Assembly (NCBI GenBank): GCA_033807775.1
Contig: CM066318.1
Coordinates: 85,970,879 to 86,034,878, forward strand
Direction of reading: 5' to 3'
DNA length: 64,000 bases
DNA from: Saussurea involucrata
Lineage: Eukaryota > Streptophyta > Magnoliopsida > Asterales > Asteraceae
The notes under the pieces were generated by a model, which was given only the letters and a program-made list of their open reading frames with translations, was not told the DNA's origin and did no database searches. The stretch's first letter is position 1. Every line of letters starts with the position of its first letter. Shown here in pieces: positions 21,590-33,948 of the stretch. The position numbers were made by a program, and so were the translations under genes.

Positions 21590-23625
21590 CTAAGGTTGTG
21601 GAGGAGCATCGGTCACAACCTTGTCCGATACCCCATCCTGAAAACCCTCGCTAGCCGCCTCCTCTTCGACCTCCTTCTGGTCATCCAAGCCAAAGGATCC
21701 TTGCCCTGCAGGTGACGTCGCATAATTGCCGCACACGCAGTAAGTCGAGCATAAGAAAAGAAAGACTTATTTTCATCTTTCAACTCATCAGACTTCTTCT
21801 TCAAATTTATCACCTTAGCCTTGATTCCCTCGACTTCCTTCCTCTTCGCGGTTACGGACTCCTTCATCCCCTCCAGCTCCTCTCTCTGGTCGCGCATCAA
21901 AGTCAGGGACTCCTTCAAACGTGAGTTTATCTCGTCTCTTGTATGACTGAGGGCATCCAATTCGTCTAGAGCATGGTCAAGGCGCACCGACATCGCTTCT
22001 TCATGCTTCAAAGCAGCTTTCTCTTTAGCTAACGCTGCATCTTCATCTTTGGTAACAGAAGCCGTTGAAACCTCTATATTCGTCGTTTCGGCATGTAATG
22101 CCAGGGAAGCTTGGAACGCCTGAAGAATCATAATATGAGCAGCATTAGTAAACAACGACAACGACAAATGACAAGTCTTGAAAGAAAGGCTTACCAAGAA
22201 TAAGAGTCCAGCCGTATGGAACTCTTTCTTCTCGAAAGAAAACCCGTCAAAACGCTCCCTGAAAGACGGAAGCAAATATTTTTCCAAATGGGGGAACAAC
22301 TTCGTCTCGTCCAAGACATTGTCGTCCAGAAAACCCGACGGCAACGTAAAGTTGACCGTCGTTTCCCCCAAAGGTCCCTTATGCACGCCTTTGCCCCTAT
22401 CAGCCGATGAAGGGCCGGATAAGACGACGGGAGACATCGTCGCCAGTTGCGCAGTATCCACAGATTTCGCACCGGTCGAAACCGACGCCTTCGCCTTCCT
22501 GGACAAGGCAACCATCGATGGGTTACCCGTCTTCAAAGACGGTTCCCTCAGAACGGACACCTTTGTCCTCTTTAAGAGGCCCGACCCGACTGTCGGGACC
22601 TCTTTTCTCTTCAGGACTCCCGACCCAGTTGTCGAAACGTCCTTCTCCCTCGCCTCGCGAGCTACTTCGACTTGGGCCATCTTCCTAGCAACAGAAGACG
22701 TCGCCTGTGCTTGAGATTCACCTGTACGGTAAAAGAAAGAAATTAGACGATTCAGAACAGAGAAAGACCAGGTCAAGCGAAAAGAAGACAAAACGATACT
22801 TACCAATTATCTATACCTCTAGTTCTTCACTCTTCTCTTCCTCCTCAGTCTTCTCAGAATCCTCCTCTTCTTCTTTCTCCTCTCGACCCATCCTCATTCT
22901 GTCGCTCAAGAAAATGGTGTCTTCATCCTCGTCTATCAAATGACGCGTGACGTACGGCCGGTCTTCAGTACTAAATTCCAAGAACTTTTCGATCTTAGCC
23001 CGAGAAGCATCATCCGGATCTACCTTATCGAAATCAATATCTACGCATAAAAAGAAGATCAGTCGAAGAAACAATCGAGCAACAGAATAACATGAAAACG
23101 TACAATCAAAGGCTCACCCGTCATATTCCAACCCTCCTTAATCCAGTCACTATCGGTGTCCAGCGTCGACGCCCGTACGAATACATACCTCTTCTTCCAT
23201 CCACGGTCGTTGACCGCAGTATTTAAAACCAGGGTACGATCACCCTTGAACCTTGAAAACAAGCTATAGCGACGGTACCGGTCATTCTTAACCTTATACG
23301 CCGTCAGAAGGTCCCTCACATTCATCGGTGGATTCCAGTTGGAGGTAAGTCGTTCGATGATCAAGATAACTCGCCAGAACTGGGGCATCAGTTGCCCCAG
23401 CGAAAGATCAAATTCACACATGAATTCTTTGACTAAAGGCGAATATGGCCAGTGAAAACCTATTTTGAACGGATATTCGTATATAACAATATACCCCTCG
23501 GGGCATATTTCCTGTCGAACCTTGCCAACCTTGCTTACGGTAATCCCCCTGGGAATCCTCGCTAGACTTCTAAAGTCGTCGAGATCTTCTTCGTTTTTAA
23601 TGGTCCTTCTAGGCTCTGTCGACAT
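21590..23625 (-). pseudogene. aORF of G6, nearly complete
   Basis: Exons (minus strand): 23625-23118 (508 bp), 23040-22804, 22721-22195 and 22119-21590. Splice sites GTGAGC, GTAAGT and GTAAGC with CAG or TAG acceptors are kept. Exon 1 reads MSTEPRRTIK and has YEYPFKIGFHWPY and QLMPQFWRV. Exon 2 ends with a TAG at 22813-22811 just before the donor. Exon 3 has a duplicated segment near its start (LKRKEVPTVGSG and LLKRTKVSVL). Exon 4 is the coiled coil with SYARLTACAAIMRRHL, then a small deletion shifts the frame near 21690 before the DAPPQP end. The lesions are few compared with the age implied by nesting. Confidence 0.8.
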
Positions 23626-24114
23626 TGCCAGCCCCGTTAAATTGATTTGCACTTCTGAGAGGCCCCAGATATCCCAGTTTTTTCTAGGCTTTCTAGCAAT
23701 AGACTTGCGACGCATACGCAAACTGGAGGGTAGTATCTTATATGATCTCAAGAAAACTTAAATTAGGTCAAAGATCCTTGCAAGTTCTAATCGAACGGAA
23801 ATCGTCAAAAAAAAGATCCATCGTAATCTTTATTTATGCAGTCGATCATGTCAGGTCGAATCCCTGGATAACCGCCGCGCATCCCCGTCCTTTCGTATGA
23901 CCACATGGATCGTCGACACCTGTCCTCGATAGCTGGTAAGCATCATCGTGTGTCAGTATGACGTCACGACCTCGTTCCCTTTTCAACTTCTCGTTCAGTT
24001 AGAAACGGACCAGTCTAGCTCCAAGGCGATTGAGGTAATTTCTAACTCTTGTCTTATTTCCTATGCGTCTGATGGACAAAATTTAAAACTTAAATTTGAC
24101 ATTCAATTTTCAAA

Positions 24115-25082
24115 ATTTGGGGGCAAACTGTTTGGGAAAAAAAATCACGTCGTACGACCACGACCATAGAAGGTAAGACGCACGTTATAATCCAAATCTT
24201 GTATTAAGATAAGGTCTCGACAAGAACCCAGAAAACATCCGTCATCCGTCGTAAAAGGTAAGTCGTACGTCTCCCATGCCGCTCGACCATAGCATCTCCC
24301 GTCCCGTACGACCACCGCGTAAGATCATTGCACCTTCGACCAAAACTAACGTTAACCTTGACTGTTACGTTTGTTAAGTATTTAATGCAGGAGTCAAAGC
24401 CATTAACAGCAAGTAGCCGTAACGGACGAAGAGCATAATGGATAATCACTCCGGCGACCGTTTCCGGCCGTTGTAGCCGTTGATCAAATCATTAATGGAG
24501 CTAATTAATGACGCGAAGACTATAAAAGACAAGCTAAAGCCTCATTTCAAGGGACATCAGTGAATATCCAATATACATCAGCGTACATCACCAAACAGCA
24601 GAGAAAATCATCCAAACTCGTAGCAAAGAACATTCAAACTCTGGAGATCAAGTATCGAAAGCCAGAACCTTACAGCGAACTCAAGAACACTTGAAGGAAA
24701 GCTCAAGTATCGCTCTCGACGCACGACAAACCGCCCTCGACCAGAAGTTCACACTTTGTATTCACACACGACAAACACATGTTTTTACATTTAAACACTT
24801 GTACTTTACATTTCGAAGTATTTCCTTCATTTGTATTGTAATTATCGTACGACCGACGCCAGTACCAAGGACGTCTCCCCTGATTGGCGACCATAGTGCA
24901 GCGACAACACCCACTGTCGTCCGCAGGTTTTTTCATCGATTGAGGTTTTTCCTGCGTCATCAAATCCCTTGTCTCGTTTATTTTTTCCCTCGTCGCACGT
25001 CTCGTCGAAAGATCCTTTCTTTAGTTGATTAAGTCCGCATCGACCTTAAGTTGTCCCTTTGGTGCGATTTTTGGCATTAACA
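24115..25082 (+). repeat. Polypurine tract and 3' LTR of G6
   Basis: The polypurine tract AATTTGGGGGCAAAC (to 24128) adjoins the 954-bp LTR (24129-25082). The LTR is very like 17896-18861; a direct repeat difference near the AGCAAGTAGCC segment accounts for most of the length difference. It is followed by the second GCCAT. Confidence 0.93.
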
Positions 25083-27201
25083 GCCATTCGTTCAGAATCC
25101 AGGCCAAGGATCGTTTGGTCAGAATGGTCCTCGACCATTCGCGCATAATCCAGGTCCAGGATCAGGTCCGTTCGCTCAGAATCAGCATCCAGGTCCGACC
25201 ATGCAAAACCAGCAGCCGGGACCGTTCAATCCAAATCCCCAATTCGGGACGGTCCCTCCTCATCATATAAAGCCACCACCCATGCATAATGGATCGCAGC
25301 CATTTCAGAATGGATCGCAGCCATTTCAGAATGGGTCGCAGACATTTCAGAACGGGTCGCAACCGTATTTTGTTCCTTTCAACGGAGATGCCAATGGCTC
25401 GTCGCATGTCAATGGCACCAACCCAGGAATCAATCCGCAAGCAGGGTCAAATCTCAACCCCAATGACCCCGTCGCCCAGCGATTGAAAATGCTAGAAGAT
25501 CAGAACGAGCGCGTCCTATCTTTGCTCGCCAATTTGCCTGGGGCAGCCGTGCCCGTCGACGTCGAGCCTCGATCAGGATTTCAGGCATCACCATTCATCG
25601 ATGAGATCGCGACTGTCGAGGTCCCGAAGAAATACAATGTCCCCAACTTCACGCCCTAGTACTCGGGAGAGACCGATCCGACAGAGCACGTCGCGCAGTA
25701 TAAGCAGCTCATGTGGACGATCTCAATCCCACACATGTATCAGGAAGTCTGTATGTGCAAAAGCTTCGGTGCAACTCTCACTGGTCCTGCTCTCCAATGG
25801 CTGATCAATCTCAAACCCAAGTCCATCGGGTCGTTCGCTGAATTAGTCAATCAATTCTCCCAGCAATTAGCCAGCAGTCGCAAGATGGAGAAGCAGACCA
25901 GTGACTTGTATTACGTCGTACAGAAGACCAATGAGTCTATCCGTAGTTATTTCAATCGATTCAATGCAGAGATGACCAGCATTCACAATTGTGACATCAA
26001 GACCGCGATCGAAGCCTATAAGCGTGGTCTGGACGACAGTTCAGGTTTATACGCTGACCTGACTAAGTATCCTCCGGAGAATTTCGAAGACGTCCGAGCT
26101 CGAACCTTAGCATATATGATAGTATAGGACGACGCTGCCTTTTGTCGCAAGCATACCGACGACAAGAGGTCGTTAGACGCAAAGAAGCCAGAGTTCAAGA
26201 CGAAAGCGATTTCCAAAATAGAGCCCGCCTGCCAGATCTCGAACGTCCGATTCAAGACAAAAGCAGAGGCTAAGACCGCGACCAAATTTCCTCAATACCC
26301 CAAGATATCCTCTTACGGATTCAAAGGGTCCACTAAAGATTTAGTCGAAGCTCTGAAGACCGCCCAGGCGACTATTCGATGGCCAACGAAGTCTGGTCAG
26401 GACGATGCTAAGAAAGATAAATCTAAATGGTGCGACTTCCATGTCGACCATGGTCATACGATAGATGATTGCATAACTCTCAAAAAGGAGCTGGCGTATC
26501 ACGTCCCAAAGGGCAATCTCAAAGACATCATCGACAACGTCGTTACCCCAGCTAACGATGTTCGACCGTCAACCCCCGAGCATGCGAAAGTCGTCAATTG
26601 TATCACTGGTGGTTCCGACGTATGCGGTCTAACGTATTCCGCAGTCAAACGTCACGCCAGTCAAACGCCAGGCGATAGGCCTATTCCGCGTTCATCAAGG
26701 CCCAGAGGAGATTTGGAGTTGGAAGTTATGAAGATCGTATTCGACCAAGTCGACCTCGGCGACTCGTATCAGAAGCATCACGACGGGTTGATCATTCAAC
26801 TCACGGTTGGTAACTGTCTAACTCATCGAGTCTTGGTCGACGGGGGCAGTTTAGCAAACGTCATTTTTCTCAACACCATCAAAGCCATGGGAATCGATCG
26901 CTCGGAAATCATCCGACGTTCGACAACTTTGGTCGGTTTCAATGGAGAAGCGACGAGTACTTTTGGAGATATCGTTCTGCCTGTCTATGCCGGAGGAATC
27001 AACAAGCAGACCAAGTTCAGCGTCATCGACTGTGCGTCGGCCTATAACATCATTCTAGGTCGACCATGGATCCACGAAATTAAAGTTGTTCCCTCGACAT
27101 ATCATCAGACCCCGAAGTTCCCTACGCCGTGGGGCATCCAGGAAATCAAAAGTGAGCCGAAAGTCGCTCGTGACTACTATAAATCAACTCTGAAACCGTG
27201 A
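25083..27201 (+). pseudogene. gag-pro: gag-protease of G5, main piece
   Basis: Continues the frame from 17895. Low-complexity repeats SQPFQNG (about 25280-25370), gag domain (25680-26130), knuckle near 26430-26475 (CDFHVDHGHTIDDC), then protease with RVLVDGGSLANVIF near 26830-26880 and the end FPTPWGIQEIKSEPKVA before the stop at 27199-27201. Two nonsense codons: TAG at 25657-25659 and TAG at 26125-26127. The gag-to-protease transition (ELEVMKIVFDQVDLGD) is in one frame, so gag and protease form a single polyprotein. No RT follows. Confidence 0.92.
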
Positions 27202-28049
27202 AAGTAAACCGCTTAGCAGATGCGGCACGACAGGTTCGTCTTTCTATCCTTAGAAACAAACTTATGCCTTATCTACAGGAATAAAATGACCATATGGCCC
27301 TGTCGTGCGAAAACACAGTCAATGCACACCTAGATGGCATTTCCCAAGATCTCTGTGTCGATCCGTCATTTAAAATCTATCCTCTCCTAGAAAGAATAGG
27401 ATATTAAATGATGGGGGGCAAATACTCCGTTAATTAAAGAGAAATCTAAGAAGGTACATTTCCTAATTTCTTTTTCTTCTTTCATATGATTTTTTCACGA
27501 CGACGATTACTGACTTAAGCATCGGAGGGTCGTTGGTTAACCAACGACCAACCTCTGACATTGTTTATTCCGCAGAATCGCACGATAATAATCAAATGAC
27601 TCTAGTTTCGCCAGGTCGCACGACATAAACGATCAGGTCTATGACTTGATCATCCCTCCACAGGGGCACACAATCCAAGCTCATCATACGACTCAGTCAT
27701 ACGATCATGAAGAATAACGACCTTATGGCCTAAGTTTCTAAACTTAAACACCCACAGTGTATGCTTTAAATCGCACGATCTGCGTTCTAGCTAACATTTC
27801 TTTCAGAGATTTTTGTCGCATGTATCTACTGTTATATACATTGTGTCTTACGTCCTAAGCCGTTTTACAATGAATGCCTTAGTCGCATGATTTCCAGATT
27901 CAATTTCATAATTGATATGGTATTTGTTTACCAAATATATAAAACGCAAGTTCAAACAAAAGTTCAAAGTTTCATTTACAAACTGTCGATTACATTCAAA
28001 AGAACTCGACTACCAACGGTCGAACGACAAAACATAGAAAGTGAATTTT
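27202..28049. other. G5 spacer with palindrome
   Basis: No gene. Contains a PPT-like ATGGGGGGCAAATA at about 27411-27424, the TACTGACTTAAGCATCGG box and the palindrome at 27528-27549 with a TTAA centre and the same 9-bp arms. The remainder up to the aORF stop is AT-rich with scattered TCGCACGA-like motifs. Confidence 0.75.
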
Positions 28050-29740
28050 TTAAACTGTGGGAGGAACGTCAGTCGCATCCTTGCCCGAAGTCCCGTCCTG
28101 AGGGCCCCCGTCTGTCGCCTCCTTCACGCGATTTGCAACCTCTAGTTCGTGCAAAGCGTCGAAAAGCTGAATGGCCAATTCATCGGCGCGTGCCAAGGCC
28201 GACTTCTCCCTGTCCAGAGCTAACTTCTCCCTTTCTAGCACCGCATCTTCTCTTTCGAGAGCCGACGCCACCAGATCTTCGACCCTCGACATCTCAGCGT
28301 ATAACGCCAAAGAAGACTGAAATGTCTGCAAAAAATTCGTTAATAAATATCCAAATGACGACAGTGATAAATAAATCAAGTCTTGAAAGAAAGACTTACC
28401 GAGAATGCCAGACTGGCAACCTGAGATCCTGCTTCCCTGATCGGAGCCCTTTGAAAACGTTCCCTGAAAGACGGGAGCAAATATTTCCCCAGATGAGGAA
28501 ACAACGCCGTACCGTCTAAGACACCATCCGCCATAAAGCAAGACGGCAACGTAAAGTTGACCGTCATGACTTCGGCCGACGACCCCTCGCCCCTGTCGGC
28601 AGACGTTGGGGTCGACACCTTGGACACCGGTTTCGACACCGTCGCCGGAAGCGCAGAACTTGCCGGTGTCGCGTCCATCGCGCCAGGACGGCTGGATGAC
28701 GCCCTCGCCTTCTTAGGCGTGGCTACTCTCGACGAATCGTCAGCCCTCAAAGACAGTTTTCTCGGGATTGTCTTCTTGGTTTTCTTTGGAATCCTCGACC
28801 CAGCTGTCGAGATATTCTTTCTATCACCTCGAAGGGCAAGCATAATCTGTATCCCTCTCTTCCTAGACACCGACCTTTTAACAGACGGTACTGCTGAAGA
28901 GACGTACAAAGCGTCAGATAGGGAAAATAAACAAGAAAAATAAAGACTACGGTACGCTTACCAGTCGCTTCTTCTTGCTCATCCTCCCCTTCCTCATCTT
29001 CTTCTTCATAGTCTCCCTCACCCACCGCCACGTCCTCGTCCTCGGCCGCCGGTTGTCGCACGACGAAAGATCAATCATCGATACTATGATCCAGGAACCT
29101 CTCGATCTTGGCTTGGGAACCTGCGTTCGGCTTCAAGGCGTCGAACTGAATCTCTGGAGACGACAAAAGGCGGAGAGTAAGTAAAAAGCAGAAAAACCAA
29201 AGAATGACATATGTTAAAATCAAAGAACGTACCTCCCATGTTCCAGTCAGGACGAATCCAGTTGCTGTTGATATCAAGCGAATCGATACGTACAAATACG
29301 TACTGAGACCTCCACCCACGATCATTGACACCGGTTTTTAAAACTAGGGTACGGTCACCCTTGTACTTGGAATATGGGCTATAGCGCCAATTCTTGTCTC
29401 TTTTGACTTGATAAGCCAACCAACAATCATTCAGGGTCATAGGTGACTCCCACTTTGCAGATAATCGCTCGATAACCAAAAACACTCACCAGAGTTGGGG
29501 CATCAACTGCCCTGGTGACAAACCAAAATATCGCATGAAATTTTTGGATAAAGTCGAATACGGCCACTCAAATCCTATTTTGAATGGGTACTCATATATT
29601 ACGAAGTATCCTTCAGGACAACTCCCAAGACATGTATTTCTTGGACAAATCAGCTATATCCCCACAGGGATCTTAGCTAGACGTCTAAAGGTATTTAAAT
29701 CCTCTTGACTCACGATAGAACTCTCTGGTTCGGACGACAT
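28050..29740 (-). pseudogene. aORF of G5 with shortened coiled coil
   Basis: Exons (minus strand): 29740-29233 (508 bp), 29153-28962, 28893-28400 and 28325-28050. Exon 1 has two stops: TAG where others read GI(K/T)LI, and TGA replacing Arg in QLW-R-V. Exon 2 has TGA in place of Arg (DD*SFV, a CGA-to-TGA change). Exon 4 is only 92 codons because an in-frame deletion removed the second half of the coiled coil and the ARLTARAAIMRR motif, joining KEATD to GGPQDGTSG. Splice sites are all kept. Confidence 0.8.
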
Positions 29741-30221
29741 TGTTTACCAAAGAAAAAAGAAAGAGCAATGAAAACGAAGGAAGGAAGATGACGCTTTATA
29801 CCTCGAGCAAACTCCATTGAGTCGAAGATTCTCAAAGATTTGGGACAAGGAAAGGTAAGAAATCGGGGCAAAATCTCTCCTCAAATGAGCACTTCAAATC
29901 ACAAACAAAAGAAGATCAATCGTAATCATTATTTATGCCGGGAATCATGTCAAGATGAATCTTTGGATGATCGCCATGCATCCCCGTCCTTTCGTATACC
30001 CACATAGATCAACGACACCTGTCAAAGACAGCTGGTAAGCACAATCGTACGTCAGTATGACGTCACGACCTCGTTTTCTCTTCGACTTCTCGTTCGGTTA
30101 GAATTAAACCAATTCGGTTCCGAAACAACCAAGGTATTTTTTAACGCAAAACCCTGAGCACCCGACGAACAAAATTTAAAATTCGAATTTGCCATCCTAC
30201 TTTCAAATTTTGGGGGCAAAC
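29741..30221 (-). promoter_or_regulatory. G5 aORF upstream region and polypurine tract
   Basis: The minus strand has a weak GCATAAATAATGATTACGA box near 29922-29940, the position of TATAAATA in G2 and G4. The polypurine tract TTTTGGGGGCAAAC is at 30208-30221. No gene seen. Confidence 0.45.
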
Positions 30222-31142
30222 TGTTTGGGCAAAATTTCACAGGTCTCGACCGCGACCAAAAAATGTAAGATGCATGTCATGAGTTATACCTTGTATTAAG
30301 ATAAGGTCCCGACGAAGACCCTAAGAACCTCCGTCATCCCTCCTAAAAGGTAAGTCGAGAGTTCCTCACGGCACTCGACCTCGACGTCGCCGGTTCCGCA
30401 CGACCATCGCATAAAACCGTATGACCTCGACCGACTAACGCGTTATACAAACTGTTATATTTGTTTCAGTGTTTAATGCAGGAGTCAAAGTCATTTATGA
30501 ACAAACGGCTATAACCGACGAAATCAGTTATGAGCATCTAAACTCACATTGAAGACGACGACCGTTACAAACAATCTTCAAGGCACTTAAAGATTCAATT
30601 AAAGTCATTCGAAGACTATAAAATCCCAGCTCAATCATCAGTTCAAGACACCTGATCAACACCGAATAACACAGAGAGAGATAGAACAAGAACATCGAAC
30701 AACAGAAGCAAACACAAACACTCGAAGAATATTCATTCGAAGCAAAGAGATCATTCATAGAAGATCACTCTCGACGCAAGACTATCGCTCTCGACCAACA
30801 GTTTATACACAGTTTTCACACACGACGCACACTGTTTTTACATTCCAAACACTTGTACTTTACATTTCGAAGTCTTTTCTTCATTTGTATTGTAATCTCT
30901 GTACGATCGACACCCGGAACACCAAGGACATCGCCCCTGATTGGCGACCATAGTGCAGCGACGACATCCACTGTCGTCCGCAGGTTTTTTCCTCGTTGAG
31001 GTTTTTCTTGCGTCATCAAATCCTTTGTCTCATTTACATTTTTGTCTTTGTTGCACGCCTTTGTCGAAAGATTCCTTTCTTTAGTTGTTAAAGTCCACAT
31101 CGACCTTAAGTTGTCTCTTTGGTGCGGTTTTTGGCATTAACA
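30222..31142 (+). repeat. 3' LTR of G5 (921 bp)
   Basis: Partner of 16713-17631, with the same AAAATTTCACAGGTCTCG start and TATAAAATCC promoter box (near 30617-30626). Ends GGCATTAACA, followed by the second GGTTT of the TSD and then G3 pol. Confidence 0.94.
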
Positions 31143-31920
31143 GGTTTCATGATCGCGAGGTTTCGACAATAAGGGAGACGACGTCATGTATTCTTTGAGC
31201 TTTTGCAATGCCTGTTCATGATCATCGGTCCAGTCGAAGCCTCTGTTTTTCCTGAGGACGTTGTAAAATAGGTGACATTTATCTGCAGATCGGGAGATGA
31301 ACCTGTTTAGAGCTGCTACCCGACCAGTGAGCCTTTGGACTTCTTTGAAATTTTGAGGAGATTTGATCTCGACAATGGCTTTGATCTGGTCGGAATTGGC
31401 TTCGATGCCTCGGCGAGTGACCATATATCCTAGGAATTTTCCAGCACTAACGTCAAAGGAACATTTCGCTGGGTTGAGCTTCATGCTATACTTTCTAAGG
31501 ATATCAAACGATTGCCTCAGATGCTCGACATGGTCGATCGCTTGTTTTGACTTGACCAGCATGTCGTCGATATACACCTCCATCGTGTCGCCGAGATGGT
31601 CTTTGAACATTTTATTCACTAGACGCTGGTAGGTAGAACCTGCATTTTTTAGTCCGAAAGGCATAACTTTATAACAGTAAATACCTCGGTCCGTCATAAA
31701 TGCGGTTTTTTCTTGGTCCTCGACGTGCATTAAGATTTGATTATATCCAGAATAGGCATCCATGAACGTTAGTAGTTCGTGCCCCGCTGTCGCGTCGACC
31801 ATGGCGTCAATATGAGGTAATGGAAAAGGATCTTTTGGCCAGGCTTTATTGAGGTCTGTGAAGTCGATACAGACCCTCCACTTTCCATTCTTCTTTGCTA
31901 CAACCACGACGTTAGCAAGC
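31143..31920 (-). pseudogene. pol: G3 pol piece 2: reverse transcriptase
   Basis: The minus strand reads the RT core: DFTDLNKAWPKDPFPLPHID, FMDAYSGYNQI, KVMPFGLKNAGSTYQRLV and the catalytic box YIDDM near 31570, followed by the RT connection (FKEVQRLTGRVAALNRF). No stop is seen in this piece. It is cut at CAAGC (31916-31920) by C1 and at GGTTT by G5. Confidence 0.94.
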
Positions 31921-32229
31921 TGTGGATCCCAGATTAACAAGTAACAATGAATATGAAACGATTAATCCTTTATTGATTGAATGCAGAGAGTTACAAGATT
32001 AGAATGATGAACAAACTCTCTCTCTAAACTCTGTTAAGCGCACGGCTAATCTCACCACTACTTCTCTAACCTAATTACCACCCTAATCACACATTAAATA
32101 CCAAGGGCTTGACAGGCCCAAGCCCATTAGCCATAAAGCCCATTATCTTGAGAGGCTTTACAAACCAATAAATAACACTAATTATTTCTTTATATCACTT
32201 TCTATTTTATAGGACTTTTAGTCCTAACA
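31921..32229 (-). repeat. 3' LTR of C1 (309 bp)
   Basis: Plus strand TGTGGATCCC to AGTCCTAACA. Adjoined by the polypurine tract (complement of ATCTCCCCCTAAAG, 32230-32243). By eye it differs from the other LTR at very few sites (for example GCAGAG versus GTAGAG, AGTCCT versus AGTTCT). Confidence 0.93.
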
Positions 32230-33948
32230 ATCTCCCCCTAAAGTTATATAAAGAAAAAATACGAACTAGAACTCTTCCGATCTTGATCTTCTCTTCGTCT
32301 TGAATCTTTGAAGCACTTTAGTGTTGCTTGTCTTCATATCTTTCACGCTCCCCCTTGAAATATGCTCTTGGTCTTCTTAGTATCACGAGTTGAACCACGA
32401 GTTGAATTAGCTTTGAAAACTTCAGCACTTTGTTAAACGGATAGAAGAACCATGCACGTTGTAATATTTTCAGCACAGGTTATAACAGTTACTCCCCCTC
32501 AACTTTTGCTTACTCCCCCTCAACTTGATAGTCTGGGTCTTTGAACTTTTATAACGTTTTTCCCCCTCATGATGATGATCTTTGTCTTTGAATTTGTACC
32601 AGTTCTCCCCCTCATGATGATTAGGAGCATCCTGAGCATCATGTAACTTCAAAGACAACACTGATGAGTAGCAAAAGTACCAGATAAAATGTTAAGTAGC
32701 CAAAATGGGGTAATCATCTAACACAGAAACACAATAGTAACTGTTACCACAACAATTAAAATAATTGTGTGGCCTATGTTCAGAGTTGGCATCGGGGTAT
32801 CTCTGATAGGACTTCCAGTTATCACTGAAGTAAAATATTAAAAATTACCTCTCAAACTGTTCCGGCAATATCACGAAGATATGCAATGGGAATCACAAAG
32901 ACTCGTGCATGTGTGAAAGAAATAAATTATATCGATTTGGCTCAAAAAATGATTTAACCTGGGACTCAAGTTAAAAATCAATTGACACAGTGAATAGAAT
33001 ATGAAGTTCGGAGACCGGAGCTGATGTCTTCCTTTTTCAATATCTATGACCTCCGAGTGAGGAATAGATAGATTATGTGCTAAATCTCTGTGCATTTATA
33101 AAACAAACATCTTTTGTGAGATGCTTGAGTGGCTAGGTGGGGTGACACAAGTTGTCGACACTGGGTCCATGTCTGTTTCAATATTCATCTCCAAAGAACG
33201 AGAATGAATAGATTGTGTGGTTACCCGGCTAACTGACTCGGTTTGGTAAGGACCAATATGTCTTTTAAGTCCTGTCACATTCTCACCATTTTTTTTCACT
33301 CCAAACTCGTCTATACATCTAGACCCCTCACTGTTATCTAAAAAGGATGTGTTTCTTGGGTAGGTCCTTCCGGTTCTGGATAGACCATAGAAACGATGTA
33401 ATTCCTAACACTCTTTGAATGAACCAATAAAACATTAAGCACACATTGAAGTACGAGTTCTAAATTGGCATGTTTAGAAGTCAATCTTTTAAGAACGAGT
33501 CCTGATCTGAGTTGATCAGAAGTCATTATAAAATGTGAATGAAGATCAAAGAACAAGGTCAAGCGCGACTAGGATGACTCAGTAAGCACAGTGTTTGCAA
33601 CAAATGAAACAATTGATCAGAAAGTTTAATTGTGAAGAACAAGTCACAATTAATTTACCAGAGAAGAACTGAATCATTAGTAAGTAAGGACGTACTATGA
33701 GAACAAAATTGGAATTCAAGCGGGTGTATTTCCATCGAAAAATCAACAAAATATGTGAGACATGGAAATAACTAAATCAAAGAAAATATAACACGTGGCA
33801 ATTCTGGAATTTAAAAACGGAGAAAAACAAACTCAAGTATATGTCAAATACCTGATGCTCCCCCTCAAATGTGGCACAACCTTCGAACGCAGTCATGTGA
33901 AAATAAAATTCTGTATATTATCACACATGAAATCCCTGCAAAAACAGA
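32230..33948 (-). other. C1 non-coding 3' region with multiple polypurine tracts
   Basis: I see no gene here. On the minus strand AGGGGGAG-like tracts occur at about 32231, 32347, 32491, 32510, 32561, 32605 and 33858. Repeated polypurine tracts upstream of the 3' LTR are a described trait of Sireviruses. The rest is AT-rich. Confidence 0.65.

Larger units (their letters stand above)
17896..25082 (+). mobile_element. G6: gag-only gypsy element inside G5 gag (7,187 bp)
   Basis: LTRs 17896-18861 (966 bp) and 24129-25082 (954 bp), flanked by GCCAT (17891-17895 and 25083-25087). It has gag without protease, sharing its deletion with G1, plus a spacer, a minus-strand aORF, polypurine tract and LTR. 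It is the innermost insertion of this nest, so it moved later than G5, using protease and pol supplied by other copies. Confidence 0.95.
16713..31142 (+). mobile_element. G5: gag-protease gypsy element carrying G6
   Basis: LTRs 16713-17631 (919 bp) and 30222-31142 (921 bp) are flanked by GGTTT (16708-16712 and 31143-31147). Without G6 and its TSD copy the element is about 7.2 kb. In order: LTR, primer binding site, gag-protease (interrupted at 17895 by G6), spacer, aORF on the minus strand, polypurine tract, LTR. Its LTR start (AAAATTTCACAGG) differs from that of G1, G2, G4, G6 and G9 (AAAAAATCAC), a subfamily marker. Confidence 0.95.

Noticed and set aside
32871..33562. Small frames in the C1 3' region
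   Set aside because: Low-complexity, AT-rich, no conserved motif; best seen as non-coding.
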